From: Streptomyces sp. B1I3
GTDB taxonomy: Bacteria; Actinomycetota; Actinomycetes; Streptomycetales; Streptomycetaceae
Assembly: GCF_030816615.1 (NCBI RefSeq)
Contig: NZ_JAUSYD010000001.1
Coordinates: 3,742,501 to 3,806,500 of the forward strand
Length of the DNA: 64,000 bases
Reading direction: 5' to 3'
Positions 48,822 to 56,751 of the stretch are shown here, in pieces. The translations under genes were made by a program, and so were the position numbers. Every line of letters begins with the position of its first letter. Positions within the stretch are counted from its first letter, which is position 1. Under the pieces are notes generated by a model, which was not told the origin of the DNA, did not search any database, and saw nothing but the letters and a program-made list of their open reading frames with translations.

Positions 48822-49202
48822 CGATCGGCCGCAGCGATCCGCCCGCCGGAAGTGGCAGGCTCGTAGATGGCAAGACCACGCCGGTGTGACGGGAGTCACC
48901 CAATTCGTTTTGCCAGGGGGGTACTTTACGCACTTCCTACAACTGGCGAATTTAATATGTGCAATTGCACCCCTCAGGGGAGCACATCCCGGGCCGTTCC
49001 GCCCGAGCCCTCCCACGACGTCCGGGTCCCGGACGAACAGGTCCGAACAGGCACGCCCACACCCGCGCGCAGGGCCCCGGGAAACCGACCCGTCGGCCTG
49101 TTGTCCGCCGCTCAGGACGTGGCGCCGGGCCGGCCGCCGGGCGATGCCGGGCACCGCACGCCCCGACCGCTGCCATGAACCGCCCGCAGGGCGGCTGCGG
49201 AC
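48822..49202. other. Intergenic stretch with an AT-rich palindrome
   Basis: No gene is supported here. The middle is unusually AT-rich for this genome (GAATTTAATAT at 48948-48958) and is followed by the perfect 12-bp palindrome GTGCAATTGCAC (48959-48970). A regulator-binding site or a promoter is possible. A frame starting MCNC at 48957 has a short Arg/Pro-rich continuation that does not look real. Confidence 0.45.
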
Positions 49203-49244
49203 ACAAAAAAGATCGCGCTGGACCCGGCGGAGTCCAGCGCGATC
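49203..49244 (-). terminator. Rho-independent terminator of bldC
   Basis: On the minus strand, a perfect 13-bp stem (49211-49223 with 49232-49244, 8-base loop) is followed directly by seven U residues (A-run 49204-49210). This is the only classical U-tract terminator I see in the window. It lies 130 bp past the bldC stop. Confidence 0.9.
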
Positions 49245-49374
49245 GAACGACGCACCCTCGTGTCACAGGTATGACGCCCGTTGGGGCAGGCGTCCGTCGT
49301 GTGGAGCTATGAGTGGGTACCGGGGGTTGGGGGACCCGTCGGTAACCCGGTTGTGCTGCGGCGACAGGGGTGTG

Positions 49375-49581
49375 TCAGGCCTCGCTGCGCTGCTGCGGAA
49401 TACCCGCAAGCAGTGCGCGGACCTCTGCCTCGCGGTACCGGCGATGCCCACCGAGCGTGCGGATGGACGTGAGCTTGCCAGCCTTGGCCCAACGGGTGAC
49501 CGTCTTCGGGTCCACGCGGAACATCGTGGCGACCTCAGCCGGGGTCAGCAGCGGCTCGGCATCAGGGGTGCGAGCGGTCAT
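49375..49581 (-). CDS. bldC: Developmental regulator BldC
   Basis: A 68-residue MerR-like winged-helix DNA-binding protein without a ligand domain, the normal BldC length. The recognition region TPAEVATMFRVDPKTVTRWA and wing TLGGHRRYREAEVRALL match the highly conserved BldC sequence as I know it. BldC binds AT-rich direct repeats cooperatively as a filament-like array and holds back premature sporulation, so that null mutants are bald or skip aerial growth depending on medium. ATG 49581 has GAGGAGG 6 bases upstream. The leader contains an 8-bp AGAACCGA/TCGGTTCT hairpin (about 49599-49620). A U-tract terminator follows the gene. Confidence 0.97.
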   Translation of the reverse strand: MTARTPDAEPLLTPAEVATMFRVDPKTVTRWAKAGKLTSIRTLGGHRRYREAEVRALLAGIPQQRSEA

Positions 49582-50292
49582 GAGCGGCCTCCTCGGGAGA
49601 ACCGAACCATCTCGGTTCTTTCCTCTAAATTCTGCACCTTGACCCGCGTTGCCCGAAATGGCGGACGCGGGCCGAGTCGGTTATAGGACGAACGGCTTGT
49701 CCTCGGCACTACAACTACACCATCCGTCCGGCCACGTCGGCCAAACCGATGGAATTGCCCTCCCAGGTGTTCATCAGCGACGGAAGCCGATGGACCATGC
49801 CATAGCGGACAGTCACGCCCCAGTAACGATCAGTCACAGAGCGATCAGGAGTCGTCAGAAGTCGTCAGACCCCCCATAGCGTGCAATGCTGAGCATTCCA
49901 CCCAAAGTTGGGCGGACAGAGTCTCCCCAGGACCCCTTGTCCTATTTTGGCATGAGGAGTAGGGAAGGGCGCAAGGGCCCCGTTAGTGCTTTCCGTCACG
50001 CTTGAGGCAAAGGCCCGGTTCGGGACGTAGGTCCCGCGCCCTGTGGAGCGATCTCCGACCTCACCTGTCTCACGCGTCACACAGGGCGTTCGGTTCACTG
50101 CCCGTCAGTTCCTGTCAGGCCATCTCCGTTCACCTCCACCCGGCCGCCTCGGCACCTCACGGGTGCCTCCCGGGCGCCTGGAGACTCCCGGGATCTCCCG
50201 GTGCCCTTGAATGCCGGACACCGCACAGGATGTCTCTTCCCTCCCTATCGCCTGTCTATGCGACGGTTACTGGCACTTGCACAGCTTTCCGA
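49582..50292. other. bldC upstream region
   Basis: About 0.7 kb of DNA upstream of bldC with lower GC than the surrounding genes and no supportable gene. It holds the bldC leader hairpin and, presumably, its promoters; I could not assign a specific -10/-35 pair with confidence. The far end is the 3' flank of the next minus-strand gene. Confidence 0.5.
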
Positions 50293-51138
50293 CTAGTTGG
50301 CCGATTGGCGGTCCCGTACCGCCCGCCACCGCTCGGCCAGACGCCCGTACGCCACACCCGCCGCATCGGTGTCCCCGGCCCGCAGCGCCGCGATGCCCTC
50401 GGCCACGTCGGCGGCCGACCGGTCCTCCGCCAGCTGCTCCCCCGGCAGCGCGTGGACCAGGCCGCCGTAGTCCAGTTCGACCAGGGCGCGCGGATGGAAC
50501 TCCTCCAGCCAGCGCCCCACATCCACCAGCCCCTCGGTCAGGGGTCCTTCGTCGACCGTCTCCCGCAGCGTCCTGAGCGCCCGCGCCAGCCGGCGCCGCG
50601 CCTGCACCATCGGTGTCCGGTAGCGCAGCAGGGGCCGGACGCCGTCCGCGTCCCCGGCCACGTATTCGCGCTCCTCGTCGTCGAAGAGGACGAACCAGCG
50701 CACCGGGACGTGCCACACCGTGGTCCGGATCCAGGGACGGGCGTCCGGGTTCCGCTCCGCCCAGCGCTCGTAGTCCGCCGCCTGCTGCCCCCGCACCACC
50801 GGCGGCAGCACCGAGTCCAGCACCGTGGCCGGAAACAGACCCCCCAGTTCGTCCAGGGCCATCCAGCCCCGCATGCGCGTCCGCCAGGGGCAGACGCACA
50901 CGACCCCGTCCACCTCCGCGACGAAGGCGTCGGCGCTTTCGTGCACGGGCACGCCCACCGGCGGGGTGGGCACCAAGTCGGCGAGCGAGCGCCGGAGTTC
51001 GTCCTGGGCGCTGGGGAGCTCGGTCCGCTGGGCGTAGCGCGCCCAGTGGCCGCGTTCGGGTTCGGGGAAGGCGGCGAGCGGCTCGTACACCCGCAGGTAG
51101 GACGTGTAAGGGACTAGCACTGAGGACACCACCGGCAT
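50293..51138 (-). CDS. Conserved actinobacterial protein, function unknown
   Basis: A 281-residue, apparently cytoplasmic protein without signal peptide or membrane helix. The N-terminus is conserved-looking (VLVPYTSYLRVYEPLAAFPE then HWARYAQ), a central part has paired CVCPWRTRMRGWMALDEL and VPVRWFVLFDDEEREYV, and the C-terminal 110 residues are alpha-helical (RTPMVQARRRLARALRTLRE to LAERWRAVRDR). I do not recognise a domain. It lies divergent from the valine dehydrogenase gene with 176 bp between starts, an arrangement I recall in other Streptomyces. A regulatory or DUF-type role cannot be chosen from sequence. Confidence 0.8.
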   Translation of the reverse strand: MPVVSSVLVPYTSYLRVYEPLAAFPEPERGHWARYAQRTELPSAQDELRRSLADLVPTPPVGVPVHESADAFVAEVDGVVCVCPWRTRMRGWMALDELGGLFPATVLDSVLPPVVRGQQAADYERWAERNPDARPWIRTTVWHVPVRWFVLFDDEEREYVAGDADGVRPLLRYRTPMVQARRRLARALRTLRETVDEGPLTEGLVDVGRWLEEFHPRALVELDYGGLVHALPGEQLAEDRSAADVAEGIAALRAGDTDAAGVAYGRLAERWRAVRDRQSAN

Positions 51139-51314
51139 GCGGCGAATCGTGTCACGCCCGTACTCCGCCAGGGGGTGATCCCGAGCACTGAAACAGATCT
51201 ACGGGCCCGTAGGACTTACAGTCTTGCCCAGCCGGACCGGCCGTACAGGCCGGCCCGGGGCCCTCCCCACCTTCAGGAGGGTCTTCCGCCGCTTCGTACT
51301 TGGGAGTCACCACA

Positions 51315-52406
51315 GTGACCGATGTGACCGGCGCGCCTGTCGATGTACTGCGTACCCTGTTCCACTCGGAGCAGGGAGGCCACGAGCAGGTCGTGATCTG
51401 CCAGGACCGCGCCAGCGGCCTCAAGGCCGTCATCGCCCTCCACTCCACCGCCCTGGGCCCCGCCCTCGGCGGCACCCGCTTCTACCCGTACGCCTCCGAG
51501 GCGGAGGCCGTGGCCGACGCGCTGAACCTCTCGCGCGGCATGTCGTACAAGAACGCCCTGGCCGGCCTCGACCACGGAGGCGGCAAGGCCGTCATCATCG
51601 GCGACCCCGATCTCGTCAAGACGGACGAACTGCTGCTCGCCTACGGCCGGTTCGTGGCCTCGCTCGGCGGACGCTACGTGACCGCCTGTGACGTCGGCAC
51701 GTACGTCGCCGACATGGACGTCGTCGCCCGCGAGTGCCGCTGGACCACCGGCCGCTCGCCCGAGAACGGCGGCGCCGGTGACTCCTCCGTGCTGACCGCC
51801 TTCGGCGTCTTCCAGGGCATGCGCGCCTCCGCCCAGCACCTGTGGGGCGATCCCACGCTGCGGGGCCGCAAGGTCGGCGTCGCCGGCGTCGGCAAGGTGG
51901 GCCGCCACCTGGTCGAGCACCTGCTCGGCGACGGCGCGGAGGTCGTCGTGACGGACGTGCGCGAGGAGTCCGTACGCCGGATCACCGACCTGCACCCCGA
52001 GGTCGCCGTCGCCGCGGACACGGACGCGCTGATCCGCACGGAGGGCCTCGACATCTACGCCCCGTGCGCGCTCGGCGGCGCCCTGGACGACGTGACGGTT
52101 CCCGTACTCACCGCGAAGGTGGTGTGCGGCGCGGCCAACAACCAGCTCGCGCACCCGGGGGTCGAGAAGGACCTGGCCGACCGTTCGATCCTGTACGCAC
52201 CGGACTACGTGGTGAATGCCGGTGGTGTGATCCAGGTGGCCGACGAGCTCCACGGTTTCGACTTCGACCGGTGCAAGGCCAAGGCTGCGAAGATCTTCGA
52301 CACCACGCTGGCCATATTCGCACGTGCGAAGGCTGACGGCATTCCGCCGGCCGCCGCCGCCGACCGGATCGCCGAACAGCGGATGTCCGAAGCCCGCCGC
52401 CCCTGA
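51315..52406 (+). CDS. vdh: Valine (branched-chain amino acid) dehydrogenase
   Basis: A 363-residue Glu/Leu/Phe/Val dehydrogenase nearly identical in outline to S. coelicolor Vdh (364 residues). It deaminates valine, leucine and isoleucine with NAD+, feeding acyl-CoA precursors for polyketides and branched fatty acids. Catalytic Lys in MSYKNALAGLDHGGGKAVI (two conserved Lys), the NAD-binding GVAGVGKVGRHLVEHLL, and CGAANNQLAHPG are intact. GTG 51315 has GGGAG 8 bases upstream and gives the known N-terminus; TTG 51300 is in frame but unlikely. In S. coelicolor the gene is induced by valine and repressed by ammonium; no specific operator is seen here. Confidence 0.95.
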   Translation: MTDVTGAPVDVLRTLFHSEQGGHEQVVICQDRASGLKAVIALHSTALGPALGGTRFYPYASEAEAVADALNLSRGMSYKNALAGLDHGGGKAVIIGDPDLVKTDELLLAYGRFVASLGGRYVTACDVGTYVADMDVVARECRWTTGRSPENGGAGDSSVLTAFGVFQGMRASAQHLWGDPTLRGRKVGVAGVGKVGRHLVEHLLGDGAEVVVTDVREESVRRITDLHPEVAVAADTDALIRTEGLDIYAPCALGGALDDVTVPVLTAKVVCGAANNQLAHPGVEKDLADRSILYAPDYVVNAGGVIQVADELHGFDFDRCKAKAAKIFDTTLAIFARAKADGIPPAAAADRIAEQRMSEARRP

Positions 52407-52468
52407 CGGCTCACGCCGCCCCGCGGCCATCGGCGCGTCCCGCCCGTCACGCACTCCCCGGGCCGGCC

Positions 52469-52506
52469 CCTGACACCGGACCGTCGTCCCGCGGCCCGGT
52501 GTCAGG
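52469..52506 (+). terminator. Hairpin after vdh
   Basis: CCTGACACCGG (52469-52479) pairs with CCGGTGTCAGG (52496-52506) across a 16-base loop, 60 bp past the vdh stop. The rest of the gap to 52875 holds no supportable gene; a repeated GTACCGT (52744-52750 and 52768-52774) could mark a promoter for the next gene. Confidence 0.6.
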
Positions 52507-52875
52507 CACGCCCGAAGGGGCCGTCGTCGAGCGCCGCCTTCCGCCTCCGCCGAGCATCCGGCGAGGCCGGGCGAACGGGGGCCGAAGGCGGTCGGAGGGC
52601 GGCCGTGCGGGGGCGGGAGGGCGTGGGGAGACAAGACTCACCCCGGTCGGCGGGTCGGTCACCGGCAAGAGGTTAAAATCGCTGTTGACCAGCGAGGACG
52701 GGCTCCTCTGCGGTCCTGCGGCAAGGCGCGTGATGCGGGCGGCGTACCGTATGGCCGAGGAAGCAGGTACCGTTAAAGCCACGGGCGCGGTCTCTCAGCC
52801 GAGAGTCCGTCCTGAAACATGAACGCGTGTCAAGACTCTGGGGCCGTCGAGCCCCGTCACCGAGGGGGTCGAGCC

Positions 52876-53133
52876 ATGGGGCGCGGCCGGGCAAAGGCCA
52901 AGCAGACCAAGGTCGCCCGCCAGCTGAAGTACAGCAGCGGCGGGACTGACCTGTCGCGTCTGGCCAATGAGCTGGGCGCATCGCCTTCGAGTCAACCACC
53001 GAACGCCGAGCCGTTCGAGGACGACGACGAGGAAGATGACCCGTACGCACAGTACGCGGATCTGTACAACGACGACGAGGATGCGGACGAGGACGGCCAG
53101 TCCGGTCCGTCGTCACAGCGCCGCGGCGCTTGA
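52876..53133 (+). CDS. DUF3073-family protein
   Basis: An 85-residue protein of the actinobacterial DUF3073 family. The N-terminus MGRGRAKAKQTKVARQLKYS is strongly basic and nearly invariant in the family as I recall it; the C-terminal half is highly acidic (FEDDDEEDDPYAQYADLY then DDEDADEDGQ). The basic/acidic split suggests a nucleic-acid- or ribosome-associated protein, but no function is established to my knowledge. GAGGGG lies 8 bases before ATG 52876. It is followed by a strong bidirectional hairpin shared with purM. Confidence 0.9.
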   Translation: MGRGRAKAKQTKVARQLKYSSGGTDLSRLANELGASPSSQPPNAEPFEDDDEEDDPYAQYADLYNDDEDADEDGQSGPSSQRRGA

Positions 53134-53144
53134 CCTCGCGCTGA

Positions 53145-53184
53145 CACAGAACCCGGTCCGGGCCTGCCCGGACCGGGTTCTGTG
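53145..53184. terminator. Bidirectional terminator between DUF3073 gene and purM
   Basis: A perfect 18-bp stem (53145-53162 with 53167-53184) and 4-base loop between two convergent genes. No U-tract. Confidence 0.85.
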
Positions 53185-53264
53185 CTGTCCCCGTCCGGAC
53201 GGGCGGTGCGGCCCTCGCGTCCGCCGGCCCGGTGCACGGGGCCGGCGGACGTGTCGTCCTTCAG

Positions 53265-54338
53265 CTACCGGGCGTAGCCGCCGGTCAGAGCGGCGCCTGT
53301 CACGTGGTCACCGCGGTCGGTGATCTCACCGGCGACCCAGGAGTCCACACCCCGGTCGGCCAGCGTCGTCAGCGCCACGTCCACGGAGTCGGCCGGCACG
53401 ATCGCGATCATGCCGACACCCATGTTGAGCGTCTTCTCCAGCTCCAGCTGCTCGACCTGTCCTGCCTTGCCGACCAGGTCGAAGACGGCCCCGGGCGTCC
53501 AGGTGGACCGGTCGACCGTGGCGTGCAGTCCCTCCGGCACGACCCGGGCCAGGTTGTTGGCCAGGCCGCCGCCCGTGACGTGGCTGAAGCCGTGCACCTC
53601 GGTCGTACGCGTCAGTGCCAGGCAGTCCAGGGAGTAGATCCGGGTGGGCTCCAGGAGCTCCTCCCCGAGCGTCCTGCCGAACTCCTCGACCTGGCGGTCC
53701 AGGGCCCAGCCGGCCCGGTCGAAGACCACATGGCGCACGAGCGAGTACCCGTTGGAGTGAAGACCGGAAGAGGCCATCGCGATGACGACGTCACCCTTGC
53801 GGATACGGTCCGGGCCGAGCAGCCGGTCGGCCTCGACCACGCCGGTACCGGCACCCGCCACATCGAAGTCGTCCGGGCCGAGCAGGCCCGGGTGCTCGGC
53901 CGTCTCGCCGCCGACCAGGGCGCAGCCCGCCAGGACGCAGCCTTCGGCGATGCCCTTCACGATGGACGCGACACGCTCGGGATGCACCTTGCCGACGCAG
54001 ATGTAGTCGGTCATGAAGAGCGGCTCGGCACCGCACACGACCAGGTCGTCGACGACCATGCCGACCAGGTCATGGCCGATGGTGTCGTAGACGCCCATCT
54101 GCCGGGCCAGATCGACCTTCGTGCCGACACCGTCGGTGGCGGAGGCGAGCAGCGGGCGCTCGTAGCGCTTGAGCGCCGAGGCGTCGAAGAGGCCGGCGAA
54201 CCCGCCCAGGCCGCCGAGGCCCGCGACCTCGGGGCGCTGCGTCTTCTTCACCCACTCCTTCATCAGCTCGACGGCGCGGTCGCCGGCTTCGATGTCGACG
54301 CCCGCCGCCGCGTAGGAAGCACCTGTTGTCTCAGACAT
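53265..54338 (-). CDS. purM: Phosphoribosylformylglycinamidine cyclo-ligase (AIR synthetase)
   Basis: PurM closes FGAM to aminoimidazole ribotide with ATP, step 5 of purine synthesis. The 357-residue protein starts SETTGASYAAAGVDIEAGDR, has the ATP/metal region LLASATDGVGTKVDLARQMG and GHDLVGMVVDDLVVCGAEPL, and the signature FSHVTGGGLANNLARVVPEG; the length is standard. ATG 54338 is separated from the purF stop by 60 bp and both run in the same direction, so they form a purF-purM operon. No purine riboswitch or PurR-type box is evident between them. All key motifs are intact. Confidence 0.96.
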   Translation of the reverse strand: MSETTGASYAAAGVDIEAGDRAVELMKEWVKKTQRPEVAGLGGLGGFAGLFDASALKRYERPLLASATDGVGTKVDLARQMGVYDTIGHDLVGMVVDDLVVCGAEPLFMTDYICVGKVHPERVASIVKGIAEGCVLAGCALVGGETAEHPGLLGPDDFDVAGAGTGVVEADRLLGPDRIRKGDVVIAMASSGLHSNGYSLVRHVVFDRAGWALDRQVEEFGRTLGEELLEPTRIYSLDCLALTRTTEVHGFSHVTGGGLANNLARVVPEGLHATVDRSTWTPGAVFDLVGKAGQVEQLELEKTLNMGVGMIAIVPADSVDVALTTLADRGVDSWVAGEITDRGDHVTGAALTGGYAR

Positions 54339-54398
54339 TGCCCGGGATCTTTCGTGTGGGATTACTGGGCCGGTGGGGACGGAGCCGGTCGGTCCGGG

Positions 54399-55925
54399 TC
54401 ACGGACGACGCAGCGCGTCGGCCGCCGCGGTCTCGGCGGGGCCGGCCGCCAGCTCGGTCTCCAGCAGCTGCTTGCCCAGCAGCTCCGGGTCCGGAAGCTC
54501 CATCGGGTATTCGCCGTCGAAGCAGGCGCGGCAGAGGTTCGGTTTGGCGATCGTGGTCGCCTCGACCATCGCGTCCAGCGAGATGTAGGCGAGGGAGTCC
54601 GCACCCATGGAGGTGGCGATCTCGTCGACCGTCATGCCGTTGGCGATCAGCTCGGCGCGCGTCGCGAAGTCGATGCCGAAGAAGCAGGGCCACTTCACGG
54701 GCGGGGAGGAGATCCGGATGTGGATCTCGGCGGCGCCCGCCTCGCGGAGCATCCTTACCAGGGCGCGCTGGGTGTTGCCGCGGACGATCGAGTCGTCGAC
54801 GACCACCAGGCGCTTGCCCTTGATGACTTCCTTGAGCGGGTTCAGCTTGAGGCGGATGCCCAGCTGGCGGATGGTCTGGGACGGCTGGATGAAGGTCCGG
54901 CCGACGTAGGCGTTCTTGACCAGTCCGGCGCCGAACGGGATGCCGCTGGCCTCGGCGTAACCGATGGCGGCGGGGGTGCCCGACTCCGGCGTCGCTATGA
55001 CCAGATCGGCCTCGGCCGGAGCCTCGGCCGCCAGCTTCCGGCCCATCTCCACCCGGGAGAGGTAGACGTTCCGCCCGGCGATGTCGGTGTCGGGGCGGGC
55101 CAGGTAGACGTACTCGAAGACGCAGCCCTTGGGCTTCGCTTCCGCGAAGCGCGAAGTGCGCAGTCCGTTCTCGTCGATGGCGACGAGCTCGCCCGGCTCG
55201 ATCTCGCGCACGTAGCTGGCGCCGCAGATGTCGAGGGCGGCGGACTCGGAGGCCACCACCCAGCCACGCTCGAGCCGGCCGAGGACCAGGGGGCGGATGC
55301 CCTGCGGGTCACGGGCCGCGTAGAGCGTGTGCTCGTCCATGAAGACGAGTGAGAAGGCGCCCTTGACCACGGGGAGCACCTTTGCGGCGGCCTCCTCGAT
55401 GGTGAGCGGCTTGTCGTCGTCGTCCCGCTGGCCGGCGAGCAGCGCGGTCACCAGGTCGGTGTCGTTGGTCGCCGCGACCTGGGTGGCCCGGCCGTCCTTC
55501 CGGGGAAGGTCGGCCACCATCTCGGCGAGCTGGGCCGTGTTGACCAGGTTGCCGTTGTGTCCCAGGGCGATCGAGCCGTGCGCGGTAGCACGGAACGTCG
55601 GCTGCGCGTTCTCCCACACCGAGGCACCGGTGGTGGAGTAACGGGCATGACCGACCGCGATATGGCCCTGGAGCGAACCCAGAGACGTTTCGTCGAAGAC
55701 CTGCGAGACCAGTCCCATGTCCTTGAAGACCAGGATCTGCGACCCGTTGCTCACTGCGATGCCCGCGGACTCCTGTCCACGGTGCTGCAGGGCATACAGT
55801 CCGAAATAGGTGAGCTTGGCGACCTCTTCGCCCGGAGCCCAGACACCGAAGACGCCGCAAGCGTCCTGGGGGCCTTTCTCTCCGGGGAGCAGGTCGTGGT
55901 TGAGTCGTCCATCACCACGAGGCAC
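54399..55925 (-). CDS. purF: Amidophosphoribosyltransferase
   Basis: PurF makes phosphoribosylamine from PRPP and glutamine, the committed step of purine synthesis. The 508-residue protein has a 22-residue propeptide ahead of Cys23 (QDACGVFGVW), the N-terminal nucleophile after self-cleavage. Glutaminase landmarks LQHRGQESAGIA and GHARYSTTG are followed by the phosphoribosyltransferase PRPP loop VVVDDSIVRGNTQRALV. Cys residues in PKGCVFEY, KWPCFFGI and NLCRACFDG match the positions of Fe4S4 ligands in the Bacillus-type enzyme. GTG 55925 gives the expected propeptide. It is the first gene of purF-purM. Confidence 0.96.
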   Translation of the reverse strand: MPRGDGRLNHDLLPGEKGPQDACGVFGVWAPGEEVAKLTYFGLYALQHRGQESAGIAVSNGSQILVFKDMGLVSQVFDETSLGSLQGHIAVGHARYSTTGASVWENAQPTFRATAHGSIALGHNGNLVNTAQLAEMVADLPRKDGRATQVAATNDTDLVTALLAGQRDDDDKPLTIEEAAAKVLPVVKGAFSLVFMDEHTLYAARDPQGIRPLVLGRLERGWVVASESAALDICGASYVREIEPGELVAIDENGLRTSRFAEAKPKGCVFEYVYLARPDTDIAGRNVYLSRVEMGRKLAAEAPAEADLVIATPESGTPAAIGYAEASGIPFGAGLVKNAYVGRTFIQPSQTIRQLGIRLKLNPLKEVIKGKRLVVVDDSIVRGNTQRALVRMLREAGAAEIHIRISSPPVKWPCFFGIDFATRAELIANGMTVDEIATSMGADSLAYISLDAMVEATTIAKPNLCRACFDGEYPMELPDPELLGKQLLETELAAGPAETAAADALRRP

Positions 55926-56439
55926 GCCACCGAGTGTAGGCGAGATCGACCACCGGTCCGAATTGGGTGACCACCCCGAAGGGGTCCAGGCACCGGCGGG
56001 AGCGAGTCCGCGGGGCGGTTTCCGCGGGAGCGGAAGGGTGCTCCGGGCGATCACTCCGGGTGATCATGGGCGGATCCTCCCCCCGCGCCCCGGACCCCCG
56101 CAGGACGGCCGATGCCGGGATGGGCGGCGGTTACCGGCGGGTCCGGGCCGGCTTCGGCCCGATGCCCGCGCGGGCCCTCGTCGTGGCACTCGGTGAGCCG
56201 GGGGCGAGACGGGGCCGGGGGAGGCCGAACGCTCGTTTCGTGGCGAGCCTCACACCGGCGAGGGCCGGACGGGGAGCGCCGGACGCCTCTCTCGAACCTT
56301 CGTACCCCTCTGAGGGCATCCCGCCTCCCGCCCCGGCGGCCCCGAAGGCGCTCCCCTCTCGAAGCACCCGCCCCCTGGAAGCGTCCCCAGCCCGGAGGCT
56401 CCGGATACTGGGACTCCCGTCCGCGATTCGAGATCAGCG
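55926..56439. other. Intergenic region between purF and the sulfatase leader
   Basis: This divergent 0.5-kb region must hold the purF promoter. The frames that cross it are Arg/Gly/Pro-rich and none has a good start. I see no recognisable riboswitch. Confidence 0.45.
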
Positions 56440-56468
56440 TTGACAGGCGCATGGCCTGTTGGCAGGCT
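56440..56468 (+). promoter_or_regulatory. Promoter of the leader peptide/sulfatase
   Basis: TTGACA (56440-56445, full consensus), a 17-bp spacer and CAGGCT (56463-56468) lie 8 bp upstream of the leader-peptide ATG. Transcription would start at or within 2 bases of this ATG, so the leader would be translated from a leaderless mRNA. Confidence 0.6.
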
Positions 56469-56476
56469 CCTGGCTC

Positions 56477-56569
56477 ATGCAGCCTCTCGGTGACCACTCG
56501 GTCACGCTCGTAGCGCGCCGCCACGTCGATCTCGGACGTGTCGCGAGCGCCATCTGTCGCCGCGGCTGA
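56477..56569 (+). CDS. Cysteine-type leader peptide (uORF) before the sulfatase
   Basis: A 30-residue frame with the pattern of actinobacterial sulfur-metabolism leader peptides: VARRHVDLGRVASAICRRG, with the family's R-x-HVDL, RVASA and CR elements. These uORFs precede cysteine, sulfate and methionine genes and control downstream expression through ribosome behaviour at a Cys codon (here TGT at 56555-56557, fourth codon from the end). The sulfatase begins 182 bp downstream. There is no ribosome-binding site; translation would be leaderless. Regulation is inferred from the family. Confidence 0.8.
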   Translation: MQPLGDHSVTLVARRHVDLGRVASAICRRG

Positions 56570-56751
56570 GTCTGCCCCGCTCCCGAAGCCTTCCGTAGGA
56601 CTTCTCTTCGGTAGAGCCGTGCCTCTTCTCCCTGTGTGCCCGCTCACGGCGAGGCGTGCCTCCAGGCACGCCCCTGTCCGGCGGGTCCCGTCGCGTTCCC
56701 CTCTCTCGCGCGTCGCACCGACCGGCGCCCGAGGCCCGCCCAGGAGACCTC

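Noticed and set aside
48957..49178. Small Cys-starting peptide (MCNCTPQG) as a metal-binding or RiPP gene
   Set aside because: Only the first four residues are suggestive; the rest is Arg/Pro-rich, there is no ribosome-binding site, and it starts inside a palindrome more easily read as a regulatory site.
53232..55352. 706-residue plus-strand frame antisense to purM and purF
   Set aside because: It is a shadow of two well-recognised enzymes with all motifs intact on the minus strand.
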